This document shows, piece by piece, positions 1 to 10,330 of a DNA stretch of 64,000 nucleotides. The stretch is taken from positions 79,682-143,681 of the forward strand of contig NZ_JAOCCU010000013.1 in NCBI RefSeq assembly GCF_029840635.1, in the 5' to 3' direction. The stretch is from Mitsuaria sp. GD03876 (lineage in GTDB: Bacteria; Pseudomonadota; Gammaproteobacteria; Burkholderiales; Burkholderiaceae_C). Position 1 is the stretch's first letter, and the number at the start of each line of letters is the position of its first letter. Under the pieces are notes generated by a model, which was given only the letters and a program-made list of their open reading frames with translations, was not told the origin of the DNA and did not search any database. A program made the translations under genes and the position numbers.

Positions 1-37
1 GACGCAGCTTGAGCCGCTGGCCCGCGTCGCCCCACAT
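1..37 (-). CDS. 5' end of a gene coupled to the holin-like gene (partial)
   Basis: The upstream gene's stop (TGA, complement of 37-39) shares one base with an ATG (complement of 35-37), a TGATG junction typical of translational coupling. Only twelve codons remain before the window edge (M-W-G-D-A-G-Q-R-L-K-L-R). In many proteobacteria a YqjE gene is followed by a small YqjK-like gene, and this could be it, but twelve residues cannot identify a family. Confidence 0.4.
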   Translation of the reverse strand, partial: MWGDAGQRLKLR

Positions 38-426
38 CACGGTTGATCTCCGGTATCGGGCGCGACGGCGCGCTGGTCGCGCGCCAGTTCCGCGGCGCTG
101 GCCGAGAACGGCCGGCCCGTCGCCAGTTGCCGCTTCGCCCAGTACCAGGACGACACCGCGCCGATCAGGAAGGCCGCGCCGAGCCCCGCACCCAGGGGGG
201 CCCGCCAGTTGTCCGGCACCCACAGCAGCAACGCCACGACCAGCATCAGCAGCGCGGCCACGCCCAGCAGCAGCGCCAGCAGCAACGCGGTCAGCGCGCC
301 GAACAGCCGCAGCAGCTCCGCCTGCAGTTCCACGCCGAGCAATTCCAGCCGCACGCGGGCCAGTTCCAGCGTGCGCTCGGCGATGCGACGCAGCCGCTCC
401 GTCAGCCCCGGATCGCGTGATTCCAT
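37..426 (-). CDS. YqjE-like phage-holin-superfamily membrane protein
   Basis: The 129-aa protein has a charged amphipathic N-terminus (about residues 1-40) followed by two hydrophobic segments, about 42-70 (Leu/Val-rich) and about 78-96. This is the YqjE/holin-superfamily-III layout: a small inner-membrane protein of unknown biochemical role, usually in an operon with YqjD/ElaB-type ribosome- or membrane-associated proteins. A GAGGAG sits 9 nt upstream of the ATG. A DUF883 gene, the usual YqjD partner, lies on the same strand at 3048-3353, but an opposite-strand regulator separates the two. The family call rests on topology and general resemblance. Confidence 0.75.
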   Translation of the reverse strand: MESRDPGLTERLRRIAERTLELARVRLELLGVELQAELLRLFGALTALLLALLLGVAALLMLVVALLLWVPDNWRAPLGAGLGAAFLIGAVSSWYWAKRQLATGRPFSASAAELARDQRAVAPDTGDQP

Positions 427-590
427 CGAATGTTTCTCCTCTGTGTCCGGCCTCCCGGAACGCGGAAGCTATCACTGAATCGGGGGAAACGAGGGCGTTC
501 TTTGTCCAATCGCGCCTCAGGCCTTGGGCTAAAGTGCGGTAACGCCTGGTTGCGCGCGCCGCGCGCCGCCGGCCTGACAAGGTTCATTCA

Positions 591-2951
591 ATGCCTGATC
601 GCCAGCACACGCCGCACTCCGCCGTCGTCGAAGACGACGACCTGCTGCAGTTCCTGGACGACCACGAGCATGCGGCCGTGGACGACGCGCCCCCCCGCAA
701 GCCCTGGCGGGTGCTGATCGTCGACGACGACACCGACGTCCACAAGGCGACCGAGCTCGCGATGCAGGGCCTGCAGGTCGAGGGCCAGCCGCTGGCCTTC
801 CTGCACGCCAAGTCCGCCGCCGAGGCGCGCTCGCTGCTCGGCCATGAACCCGACATCGCCGTCGTGCTGCTGGACGTGGTCATGGAGTCCGACGACGCCG
901 GCCTGCAGCTGGTGCGCCACATCCGCGACGAACTGCGCCTGCGCGCGGTGCGCATCGTGCTGCGCACCGGCCAGCCCGGCTACGCGCCGGAGATCGAGAC
1001 GGTCCAGACCTACGACATCAACGACTACAAGACCAAGTCGGAGCTGACCCGCACCCGGCTCTACACGGTGCTGACCGCCGCGATCCGCTCGTACCGGCAG
1101 ATCCGCGCGCTGGAGGCGAACCGGCAGGGCCTGGAGATGATCGTCGAGGCCAGCACCGAGCTCGGCCGCCAGCACGGGCTGCACCGCTTCGCCGAAGGCG
1201 TGGTCACGCAGCTGTGCGCGCTGCTGGGCACGCTGCCCGAGGGCCTGGTCTGCGTGCAGGCCCACAACGACGCGTCCGGCGACGCCCGCGTCATCGCCGC
1301 GGCCGGCCAGTACAGCTCGCTGATCAACCGGCCGCTGCGCGCGGTGCCGGTGGGCAAGGTGCGGGACCTGCTCGCGCGCTGCCTGGCCGCCGGCCACAAC
1401 CTGCATGAAGAGGGCTGCACCGTCCTGTTCTTCGGCCTGCCCAGCGGCCGCGCGATGGCCGCGCTGGTCGAAGTGCAGCGCGAGCTCGACGAGCTCGACC
1501 GCCAGCTGCTGCGCGCCTTCTGCTCCAACATCGCCGTCGGCTTCGAGAACGTCATGCTCTACACGCAGCTGACGGACCAGGCCTACAACGACCCGCTGCT
1601 GCAGCTGCCCAACCGCACGCGCTTCATCGAGCTGCTCGAGCACAACCTCAAGACGCCCGAGGGCATCACGCTGGCGCTGATCGACCTGGACGACTTCGCC
1701 GACGTCAACGACGCCTTCGGCCACCGCTTCGGCGACCAGGTGCTCCAGGCGGTGTCGCAGCGGCTGGCGCAGCGGCTGGGCTTCAACACCGCGATGGCGC
1801 GGATCTCGTCCAACGCCTTCGGCCTGCTCGGTCCCGACGAGATGGTCAACGGCCACCGCATCGCGCTGGTCTTCGAGGACCCGTTCACCGTCGCCGGCGA
1901 GCGGCTGCAGCTCTCCGCCACCACCGGGCTGGTGCGGCTGGCGCAGTCGCGCGCGCTGGGCTCGGAGCTGCTGCTGGACGCGCAGATCGCGCTCAAGCGC
2001 GCCAAGGCGGGCAACCGCGGCGCGTCGCAGTACTTCTCGGCGGAGATGGGCGTCGACGCCCGCGAGCGCTTCAAGCTGCTCAAGGGCCTGCGCGCCAGCT
2101 TCGAGGAACGCCGGCTGTTCGTCGTCTACCAGCCGCAGGTGGAACTGGGCTCGCAGCGCGTCATCGGCGCCGAGGCGCTGCTGCGCTGGCGCACCGCCGA
2201 CGGCAAGTTCGTGCCGCCGGACCAGTTCATCCCGCTGGCCGAGCAGTCCGGCCTGATCGTGCCGATCGGCGAATTCGTACTGAGGACCGCCTGCCACCAG
2301 GTGCGCCAGCTGCGCGACGCCGGCCATGCCGACTTCCGCATCGCGGTGAACATCTCGCTGGCCCAGTTCCGTCATCCGGCCTTCATCGACACGGTGCGCC
2401 GCGCGCTGGCCGATGCCGACGTGCCGGGCGCCGCGCTGGAGCTGGAGATCACCGAGTCGATGGCGATGGAGGAGGTCTCGGCCGTGCTGCGCGTGCTGGC
2501 GGAGATCCGCGGCACCGGCGCCTCGGTGGCGATCGACGACTTCGGCACCGGTTTCTCGTCGCTGAGCCAGCTGCGCCGGCTCGACGTCGAGCGGCTCAAG
2601 ATCGACCGCGCCTTCGTCCGCGAGGCGCAGAGCTCCGCCGCCGGCGCGACGATCGCGCAGATGGTGGTGAACCTGGGATGCAGCCTGGGGATGCGCGTCG
2701 TCGCCGAAGGCATCGAGACCGAGGAACAGCGCCTGCACCTGCTGGCGCTGGGCTGCCACGAGGGTCAGGGCTGGCTGTTCGCCAAGCCGATGCCGGGCGA
2801 GGACCTCGAGCGCTGGCTGGCCGCGCCCAAGCCCTGGCAAACGAATCCGACGCCGGCCAGCGCGCCGGCGCCCCAACCGGCGCCGTGCCTGGCGCCGAGC
2901 GCCGCGACGGCCAGCGTCCCGGTCGTCACGCCGGTCAACGGCGGACGGTGA
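591..2951 (+). CDS. Response regulator with DUF3369, degenerate GGDEF and EAL domains (probable c-di-GMP phosphodiesterase)
   Basis: The 786-aa cytoplasmic protein starts with a receiver domain (about residues 38-160): acidic pocket IVDDD, phospho-acceptor D95 in LLDVV and conserved K147. A DUF3369 linker domain follows (about 170-330). The diguanylate cyclase-like domain (about 340-490) has SSNAF where GGDEF should be, so it is probably inactive. The EAL domain (about 505-765) looks complete: EAL at 528-530, the Asn of AVNIS, ELEITES, IDDFGTG, LKIDRAF and the VVAEGIE glutamate. The expected activity is hydrolysis of cyclic di-GMP controlled by phosphorylation. No sensor kinase is adjacent. 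The Pro/Ala-rich C-tail after residue 765 looks disordered. Confidence 0.9.
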   Translation: MPDRQHTPHSAVVEDDDLLQFLDDHEHAAVDDAPPRKPWRVLIVDDDTDVHKATELAMQGLQVEGQPLAFLHAKSAAEARSLLGHEPDIAVVLLDVVMESDDAGLQLVRHIRDELRLRAVRIVLRTGQPGYAPEIETVQTYDINDYKTKSELTRTRLYTVLTAAIRSYRQIRALEANRQGLEMIVEASTELGRQHGLHRFAEGVVTQLCALLGTLPEGLVCVQAHNDASGDARVIAAAGQYSSLINRPLRAVPVGKVRDLLARCLAAGHNLHEEGCTVLFFGLPSGRAMAALVEVQRELDELDRQLLRAFCSNIAVGFENVMLYTQLTDQAYNDPLLQLPNRTRFIELLEHNLKTPEGITLALIDLDDFADVNDAFGHRFGDQVLQAVSQRLAQRLGFNTAMARISSNAFGLLGPDEMVNGHRIALVFEDPFTVAGERLQLSATTGLVRLAQSRALGSELLLDAQIALKRAKAGNRGASQYFSAEMGVDARERFKLLKGLRASFEERRLFVVYQPQVELGSQRVIGAEALLRWRTADGKFVPPDQFIPLAEQSGLIVPIGEFVLRTACHQVRQLRDAGHADFRIAVNISLAQFRHPAFIDTVRRALADADVPGAALELEITESMAMEEVSAVLRVLAEIRGTGASVAIDDFGTGFSSLSQLRRLDVERLKIDRAFVREAQSSAAGATIAQMVVNLGCSLGMRVVAEGIETEEQRLHLLALGCHEGQGWLFAKPMPGEDLERWLAAPKPWQTNPTPASAPAPQPAPCLAPSAATASVPVVTPVNGGR

Positions 2952-3047
2952 CGGCCGGCGCCTCGGCCAGCCGTCGGAACGCGCCGCCCCGGCGGCGCGC
3001 CCTCGGCAGACGGCCCGTGAGCGCCGCCTGCCCGGCAGACCGCCGCG

Positions 3048-3353
3048 TCAGCGACGGCTGATCAGCAGACCCAGCAGCAGGCCGACACCGGCCGCCACGC
3101 CGATCGACTGCCAGGGGTTGTCGTGCACGTAGTCGTCGGTCGCCTTGCTGGCGGCCTTGGCGCGCTCGACGGCGGCGGACTGGAAGTCGCCCAGGCTGGA
3201 CTTGGCGCGGTCCAGCGTCGACTGCACGCGGGCCCGCAGCTCCGACGCGCCGGCGCCGGTCTGGTCGGCGGTGGCGCGCAGCAGCGACTCGGCGTCCGTC
3301 ACCACCTGGTGCAGGTCAGCCAGCAGGCGATCGGAGGAAGAGGTCTTGGCCAT
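3048..3353 (-). CDS. DUF883 (YqjD/ElaB) family membrane-anchored protein
   Basis: The 101-aa protein has a long amphipathic, Ala/Lys/Glu-rich helix (residues 1-75), then the family signature D-N-P-W-Q-S-I-G-V-A-A-G-V-G and a single C-terminal transmembrane segment ending in SRR. This is the YqjD/ElaB layout. In E. coli such proteins attach to the inner membrane through the C-terminal helix and bind ribosomes in stationary phase; that role is only inferred here. The gene is monocistronic as far as visible and converges on the EAL regulator. A GGAGTA lies about 5 nt before the ATG. Confidence 0.88.
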   Translation of the reverse strand: MAKTSSSDRLLADLHQVVTDAESLLRATADQTGAGASELRARVQSTLDRAKSSLGDFQSAAVERAKAASKATDDYVHDNPWQSIGVAAGVGLLLGLLISRR

Positions 3354-3549
3354 GAGCAGTACTCCTTGTTGGATGGGTGAAACGAAAGCGCATCGGCGCG
3401 GAACGAAGTCCGGTTGTACGTCTGTCGAGCGATATCGGGCAAGTCATCCCGATGGGTGTCCGACCGCGACGCGCGGATTTGCCGCTGCGCGAACCATGGT
3501 CCCGGCAGGGGCATGTGGCGCTCCCGGCCTGGGCAAGGGCGGCCGAGGT

Positions 3550-3876
3550 TCAGCCGGACGACCCCGCATCGTCGTCGCAAACCGTGTGGCGCCGCACCAG
3601 GAAATAGCTGGCGCGCCGTTCACCTTCGACGATCAAGACCTGACCCTCCAGCGCGGCCAGCACCGGGTCGTGGAACGGATTGCCGCCGGCGCGGCGCAGC
3701 GGCACCCGCGTGTCGTCGGGCAGCGCCAGCAGCATCGCGACGTGCTCGCTCTTGCTGCCGGTGGCGACGCGGTCGCGCACCACCCGGCCGCGCAGGGTCT
3801 CCACCCCGTCGGGGGACGTGGAGGGCGACCGCCCCGCGTCGGCGGGATCCTCGGGATCGACAGGCTCAGCGGGCAT
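3550..3876 (-). CDS. Small unknown protein coupled to the C25-like peptidase
   Basis: This 108-aa protein overlaps the 3' end of the peptidase gene by 11 bp, so it is probably translated with it. The first ~25 residues are acidic and Pro/Ser-rich, probably disordered. Residues about 26-95 alternate hydrophobic and polar residues in strand-like stretches (LRGRVVRD, MLLALPD, GQVLIVEGE, YFLVRRH), suggesting a small beta-barrel such as an OB or SH3 fold. No signal peptide or membrane segment is visible. I do not recognise the family. The tight coupling suggests an inhibitor, partner or substrate of the protease, but that is a guess. Confidence 0.6.
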   Translation of the reverse strand: MPAEPVDPEDPADAGRSPSTSPDGVETLRGRVVRDRVATGSKSEHVAMLLALPDDTRVPLRRAGGNPFHDPVLAALEGQVLIVEGERRASYFLVRRHTVCDDDAGSSG

Positions 3877-5365
3877 GCATGCGTCTCACGTGAAGCAGCC
3901 GGCCGCCCTGCTCGGTCGCGACCAGCGACAGCGGCCGCATCGTCGCGTCTGCGGCCGGCAGCGTCGCGGTATAGACGTGCACCACCCGGAGGTCCGGGGC
4001 ACCGACGACCTGGTAGCTGGTGAGCTGGCAATCGGCCGGCGACAGGCCGGACTCGCGCAGCATCGGCGTCACCGCGCGGGTCACGGCGGCGGCGGGCCGG
4101 GCGTCGACGGCCTTCAGGCGCGGCAGCGAGCGTGCCAGGTTGCGCCCTTCCCGCTCCAGCCGCTCGCGGCGCAGGCCGCGCACGCCGCGGTCCTGCACCG
4201 TCGCGAACGCCTGCTTGAACGCCTTGGTCTTCGTCAGCGCGTGGCCGACGAAAGTCACCGGCTGCAGCGACGGATCGCCCAGCAGGTAGAACTGCGCCAG
4301 CGTCTTCAGGTCCACCGGATCCAGGTGGGTGCGGGCGCCGGCGAACTGCTGGCGCGCCTCGAGCAGCGCGCGGCCGGTCGACGCGCCGGCCAGCACCCGC
4401 TGCAGGAAGTACTGGCACAGCAGGTCGGCCGAGCCGTTGCCGACGCTGGGGCCGTAGGCGATCGTCGTGCTGCCGACGAAGGCGGCGGCGCCGTCGGCCA
4501 GGTAGCGCACCGAGATCGGCCACTCGCCCGAGTCCACCAGCGCCGGATCGAAGACCTGGGCGCCGTAGCAGCACTCGGCCGCGATGACCGAGCCGGTGCT
4601 GACCCGGCCCTTCACCGCCGCCGAGCTGAGCGCCTCCGGGAACTGCTCGCCGTGCTGGCCGTAGTACGAGGGGTCGTGGTCCGCGCCGTGGCAGTTGATG
4701 AAGTGCATCCGCGGCGCCAGCTCGGCCTTGGTCCAGGACGGGCCGTCCGGCGGCGACAGGTGCAGCGGATTGGACGGACCGAAGGTGTTGTCCAGGCTCT
4801 GCCGCGTCGACGCCTGCCAGACCTCGGCCGACAGGCCGAAAAAGCTGGTGGCGAAGTCCTGGCGCTGGCGCGACTCGTGCTCGGTCGCCGCCCGGAGCAG
4901 CTGCAGCAGCAGGTCGGGCCGGGTCGCGCCGGGCAGGTCCGGCAGCCGGCCCACGACGCGTGTCGGGCCCAGGAAGCGGTTCGGATCGGTGCTGTAGCCG
5001 CTCTCGCAGGCGTAGGGCAGGTCGCTCGGGACATGGGGATCGCCGTCCGACGGCGTCGGGCTCTTCAGCGGGACCATCGGCAGCACGTCCGGTCCGCCGA
5101 GCAGCAGGAAGTAGTGCGGCTGGCGCGCCTTGGCCAGCGCGTCGATCACCGCCTTGAGCGAGCGCGCGTCCGGCTTGGCCGGCATCGGCCGCGCGCCGTA
5201 GGGTTTCATCTCCGAGGCCACGTCCACCGCCGCCAGCGTCGTGTCGATGCCACGCCGCTTGTCCTGCCGGACCAGCCGCTTGAGCGCGGCCTCGATCTTC
5301 TTGAGCGCCGCGGCGCCGTACTTCGCGCGCAGCGCGCCGCGGTGGAGGATCACGAACTTGTCCAT
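3866..5365 (-). CDS. Caspase-fold cysteine peptidase, C25 (gingipain)-like
   Basis: The protein has 499 aa. The ATG at 5365 is chosen because residues encoded upstream are Arg/Pro-rich and unlike a protein start. Key motifs fit a clan-CD (caspase-like) peptidase: strand plus HFINCHG with H226-G227 as probable catalytic His, and VIAAECCYG with C266 as probable nucleophile (Cys-x-Gly as in caspases). A later FVGSTTIAYGP and LLGDPSLQPV resemble the C25/gingipain ending. Unlike gingipains it has no signal peptide, so it is probably cytoplasmic. The ~90 N-terminal residues are Lys/Arg-rich and helical and may bind a partner. Substrate and role are unknown. Bacterial caspase-fold proteases often act in cell-death or defence modules. 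Confidence 0.72.
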   Translation of the reverse strand: MDKFVILHRGALRAKYGAAALKKIEAALKRLVRQDKRRGIDTTLAAVDVASEMKPYGARPMPAKPDARSLKAVIDALAKARQPHYFLLLGGPDVLPMVPLKSPTPSDGDPHVPSDLPYACESGYSTDPNRFLGPTRVVGRLPDLPGATRPDLLLQLLRAATEHESRQRQDFATSFFGLSAEVWQASTRQSLDNTFGPSNPLHLSPPDGPSWTKAELAPRMHFINCHGADHDPSYYGQHGEQFPEALSSAAVKGRVSTGSVIAAECCYGAQVFDPALVDSGEWPISVRYLADGAAAFVGSTTIAYGPSVGNGSADLLCQYFLQRVLAGASTGRALLEARQQFAGARTHLDPVDLKTLAQFYLLGDPSLQPVTFVGHALTKTKAFKQAFATVQDRGVRGLRRERLEREGRNLARSLPRLKAVDARPAAAVTRAVTPMLRESGLSPADCQLTSYQVVGAPDLRVVHVYTATLPAADATMRPLSLVATEQGGRLLHVRRMHAR

Positions 5366-5512
5366 GGCTCTCTTTCGGAGAAAGGCGCCCGATGGTTCCG
5401 GGCGGCGTCGATTGTCGGAAGGGCGAGGCCGTGCGGCAACGCACGGATTGGGGAGGACCACGCCGGACTGTCATCAAGCCTGCATGGCGGCTCCGCAACA
5501 TCCGGTCCCGCC

Positions 5513-6010
5513 ATGCAAACTTCCGTTACACCTCCCCGCAAGACGGACCTCGCGCGCCAGCTGCTGGCGCCGGGGCAACGGCAGTTGCCGGGCGCGCTGC
5601 GGGCGCTGCTGATCACCGTCGACGGCAAGCGCGACGTGGACGAACTGCGCCGGCTCGGCCAAGGGCTGGGACTGGGCGAGGACGGTCTCAAGCAGCTCGT
5701 CGACCAGGGGCTGGTGGAACTGCCGCCGCTGATCGACGCCCGCGAGGTCGGCGAGCTCCGGGCGGCGGCGCGTGCGGCGCAGGACCGGGCGAAGCGGCTG
5801 GTGTCGACGAAGTTCTTCGCGCTGGACCTGGTCACGCGGATGCTGGCCGGCCGGGAGGGCGAGTTGCGCGACCTGGTGCGCCAGGTCGACACCGAGAGCC
5901 GCTTCATGTCCTGGGTCGAGCTGTGCTGCGAGCGCATCGAGGCCGAGTCCGACGCCGAGCGCGCGACGAAGTTCCGCGACAGCGTCGAGAAGACGCTCGC
6001 CGCCGGCTGA
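5513..6010 (+). CDS. Unknown 165-aa protein, divergent from the peptidase
   Basis: The protein has no signal peptide or membrane helix. Residues about 10-65 (ALRALLITVDGKRDVDELRR ... LVDQGLVELP) resemble a winged-helix-like domain common as an N-terminal module in Burkholderiales proteins of unknown function. The rest is charged and helical, with a predicted coil around 80-110. There is no clear Shine-Dalgarno before the ATG. It faces away from the C25-like peptidase across a 147-bp gap, so the two could share a regulatory region. Function is not assigned. Confidence 0.65.
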   Translation: MQTSVTPPRKTDLARQLLAPGQRQLPGALRALLITVDGKRDVDELRRLGQGLGLGEDGLKQLVDQGLVELPPLIDAREVGELRAAARAAQDRAKRLVSTKFFALDLVTRMLAGREGELRDLVRQVDTESRFMSWVELCCERIEAESDAERATKFRDSVEKTLAAG

Positions 6011-6098
6011 GCGGCGCGACCGCGGCCGTCGCCTCGCCGGGCGCCATCGCGGTCCCCTCGTCCAAGCGCGACGCCATCCACGGGAATCCGGTGGCCGA

Positions 6099-6680
6099 TC
6101 ATTTCCAGGTGAGCGCGGCGACGTACAGCTGGTCCACCTTGCGGTACTTGCGCAGCAGCAGGCTGGCGGCCTCGAGCGTCGCGCCGCTGTCGCAGGTGTC
6201 ATCGATCAACAGCACGTTCCACAGGCCCTGGTTGCGGATCTCGTCATGCAGCGAGAAGCTGGCGGACAGCGCCGCGAGGCGTTCCTCGCGCGTCGGCCGG
6301 TCGCTCAGCGGGGCGGTCAGTGGGGTCCTCAGCAGCAGGCGTTCGAAGGCGGGCACGCGCAGCGACATCGCCAGCGCGCGGGCGACGGCGGCGACCGGCT
6401 GCCACGGCCGCACCCGCGCGGCCGGCATCGGCACGATGAACCCGATCGGCCCGAAGCGCGGCACCAGGTGCGTGCGCAGCGCGCGGGCGAGCGGTTCGGC
6501 CTGGCCCTTGTCGCCGCGATGCTTGAGCTGGTGCAGCGCCTCGCCGACCTCGGTGCGGGTGTGGTCGAAGCGGGCGTGGCCGTCGCTGTCGTCGCCGACG
6601 TAGACGCTGTGGAGCAGGTGCCGGTCCAGCACGTAGCCGGCGGTCCAGGGACCGTCGATCTGTCGCAGGGAGACCTTCAT
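6099..6680 (-). CDS. ComF-like phosphoribosyltransferase-fold protein
   Basis: The 193-aa product carries a PRPP-binding signature VLLIDDTCDSGATL (residues 157-169, acidic pair D160/D161) after a ComF-like FIVPMPAARVRPWQP segment. The N-terminus lacks the Cys-rich zinc finger of ComF (competence protein FC). It is therefore a type I phosphoribosyltransferase fold with no assignable substrate; ComF relatives take part in DNA uptake or processing. The start at 6680 is preferred over an upstream in-frame one (6746) because MKVSLRQIDG begins folded sequence. It is divergent from the VOC gene and convergent with the 165-aa gene. Confidence 0.72.
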   Translation of the reverse strand: MKVSLRQIDGPWTAGYVLDRHLLHSVYVGDDSDGHARFDHTRTEVGEALHQLKHRGDKGQAEPLARALRTHLVPRFGPIGFIVPMPAARVRPWQPVAAVARALAMSLRVPAFERLLLRTPLTAPLSDRPTREERLAALSASFSLHDEIRNQGLWNVLLIDDTCDSGATLEAASLLLRKYRKVDQLYVAALTWK

Positions 6681-6794
6681 CGATGGGCCTTTCGGGCGTT
6701 GAAAGGCGTCTTGGTCGAGGGGTCGATGGCCCGGTTCGAGATGCACTCGTTATGCTGAAGGCTTCCCCCATTCGAGAACTGCCAGGGAGTTGCG

Positions 6795-7241
6795 ATGAAA
6801 CCCACGCCCGCCGGCTGGCCGCGTCTGTCCAGCGCCGTGTTCTACGACAGCGCCGCCAAGGCGATCCCGTGGCTGTGCGAGGCCTTCGGCTTCGAGGTGC
6901 AGTTGCGGGTGGACGGGGACGACGGCTCGGTCGTCCACAGCCAGCTGATCTACGGGGAGGCGCTGATCATGGTCAGCGAGGGCGGCGCGGGCGAGCGCTC
7001 GCAGCGCTTCGGCATCCCGCTGCGCAGCCCGAAGTCGCTGGACGGGGCGAACACGCAGAGCCTGATGGTCTACGTCGACGACGCGGTCGCGCACTGCGAG
7101 CGCGCGCGCCAGGCCGGCGCGAAGATCGTCTACGAACCCAAGGTCGAGGACTACGGCCCCGAGTACTGGGCCGACAAGAGCTACGGCGTCCTGGACCTCG
7201 ACGGCCACCTGTGGTGGTTCGTCGAGCGGGTCCGGGGCTGA
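6795..7241 (+). CDS. VOC (glyoxalase/bleomycin-resistance) superfamily protein
   Basis: The 148-aa protein has the paired beta-alpha-beta-beta-beta arrangement of the vicinal-oxygen-chelate fold. A first half runs to LIMVSEG (about residue 58). A second begins at SLMVYVDDAVAHCERARQAGA and ends GVLDLDGHLWWFVERV, where the conserved D-x-x-G-H-x-W is present. This ending is typical of PhnB/YdcF-like glyoxalase relatives. Substrate is unknown. The gene stands alone between a divergent and a convergent neighbour. Confidence 0.8.
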   Translation: MKPTPAGWPRLSSAVFYDSAAKAIPWLCEAFGFEVQLRVDGDDGSVVHSQLIYGEALIMVSEGGAGERSQRFGIPLRSPKSLDGANTQSLMVYVDDAVAHCERARQAGAKIVYEPKVEDYGPEYWADKSYGVLDLDGHLWWFVERVRG

Positions 7242-7269
7242 GGATCGGCGGGGCCGACGGCCCCGGCCC

Positions 7270-8181
7270 TCACCCCTTGCGCTTGGCCAGGATCGCCTTG
7301 CCCACGCGCGACACCGGGGGGCGGCCGAGCACGCCGGAGATGAACGCGCCGGCGTCGACCAGCCGGTCCAGGTCGATCCCGGTCTCGATGCCCAGGCCGT
7401 TGAGCAGGAACACCACGTCCTCGGTCGCGACGTTGCCGGTCGCGCCCTTGGCATAGGGGCAGCCGCCCAGGCCCGCGACGCTCGCGTCGAAGGTGTGGAT
7501 GCCCATCTCCAGGCAGGCGTAGATGTTGGTCAGCGCCTGGCCGTAGGTGTCGTGGAAATGCCCGCTGAGCTCGACCAGCGGGTAATGCTTCAACGCCCGC
7601 TCCATCGCGGCCTGCACCTTGCGCGGCGTGCCCACGCCGATCGTGTCGGCCACGCCCAGGTGATCGACGCCGATCTCCTTCATCAGCTTCACGACCCGCT
7701 CGACCTCGTCGGCCGACACGTCGCCCTGGTACGGGCAGCCGACCGCGCACGACAACGCGCCGCGCACCTTGATGCCGGCCTCGTGCGCCGCCGCGACCAC
7801 GGGGGCGAAGCGCTCGATGCTCTCGGCGATCGAGCAGTTGATGTTCTTCTGCGAGAAGGCCTCCGACGCCGCGGCGAAGACGACGATCTCGTCGGGCTTC
7901 GTCGGCAGCGCGCCCTCCAGGCCCTTCATGTTGGGCACCAGCACGCTGTGGCGCACGCCGGGCCGGCGCTCGATCGCCGCCATCACCGCCGTGTTGTCCG
8001 CCATCTGCGGCACCCACTTCGGCGAGACGAAGCTGGTGACCTCGATCTCCTTGAGACCGGCGTCCTGCAGCATCGACACGAGCCGGGCCTTGTCGGCGGT
8101 GCCGACGTTCTCCTTCTCGTTCTGCAGGCCGTCGCGCGGGCCGACGTCGACCAGCGTCACTCGGTTGGGCAATGTCGTCAT
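7270..8181 (-). CDS. liuE: Hydroxymethylglutaryl-CoA lyase
   Basis: The 303-aa enzyme splits 3-hydroxy-3-methylglutaryl-CoA into acetyl-CoA and acetoacetate, the last step of leucine breakdown. The N-terminal VDVGPRDGLQNE motif, SFVSPKWVPQMAD, the GHFHDTYGQALTN histidine motif and the active-site Cys in SVAGLGGCPYAKGATGN are all present, with normal family length. MTTLPNRV is taken as start. It is the last gene of the ten-gene liu/bio run, 84 bp after liuD; that gap holds a REP-like palindrome that might reduce its expression. The symbol follows liu usage (mvaB elsewhere). Confidence 0.95.
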   Translation of the reverse strand: MTTLPNRVTLVDVGPRDGLQNEKENVGTADKARLVSMLQDAGLKEIEVTSFVSPKWVPQMADNTAVMAAIERRPGVRHSVLVPNMKGLEGALPTKPDEIVVFAAASEAFSQKNINCSIAESIERFAPVVAAAHEAGIKVRGALSCAVGCPYQGDVSADEVERVVKLMKEIGVDHLGVADTIGVGTPRKVQAAMERALKHYPLVELSGHFHDTYGQALTNIYACLEMGIHTFDASVAGLGGCPYAKGATGNVATEDVVFLLNGLGIETGIDLDRLVDAGAFISGVLGRPPVSRVGKAILAKRKG

Positions 8182-8220
8182 GGCTGATTCCTTGGGCTGG
8201 CTATTCGCTCTGTCTGGCTT

Positions 8221-8258
8221 CCTCTCCCGCACCGCGGGAGAGGGCTGGGGTGAGGGAG
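8221..8258. repeat. REP-like palindromic element between liuD and the lyase gene
   Basis: A perfect inverted repeat with 10-bp arms CCTCTCCCGC / GCGGGAGAGG and a 3-nt loop (8221-8243) is followed by GCTGGGGTGAGGGAG. From memory this resembles a dispersed intergenic palindrome common in GC-rich proteobacteria. It is the only copy I found in this window. It could act as an mRNA-stabilising hairpin or a weak terminator inside the operon. Confidence 0.6.
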
Positions 8259-8265
8259 ATTCGTC

Positions 8266-10251
<1,986 letters not shown>

Positions 10252-10330
10252 GGGTGTCTCCTCATGCATCGGGGCCTCGGCGCGGCCGGCTCGTGGCCGG
10301 CGCGCGCCGGGTGCGCTCAGGCGGCGCGGA

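Noticed and set aside
588..2876. Long open frame of 762 codons on the minus strand opposite the EAL regulator
   Set aside because: It is rich in His/Arg/Gln/Ala, as expected from the reverse of a GC-rich gene, with no domain, while the plus strand has full REC/EAL motifs.
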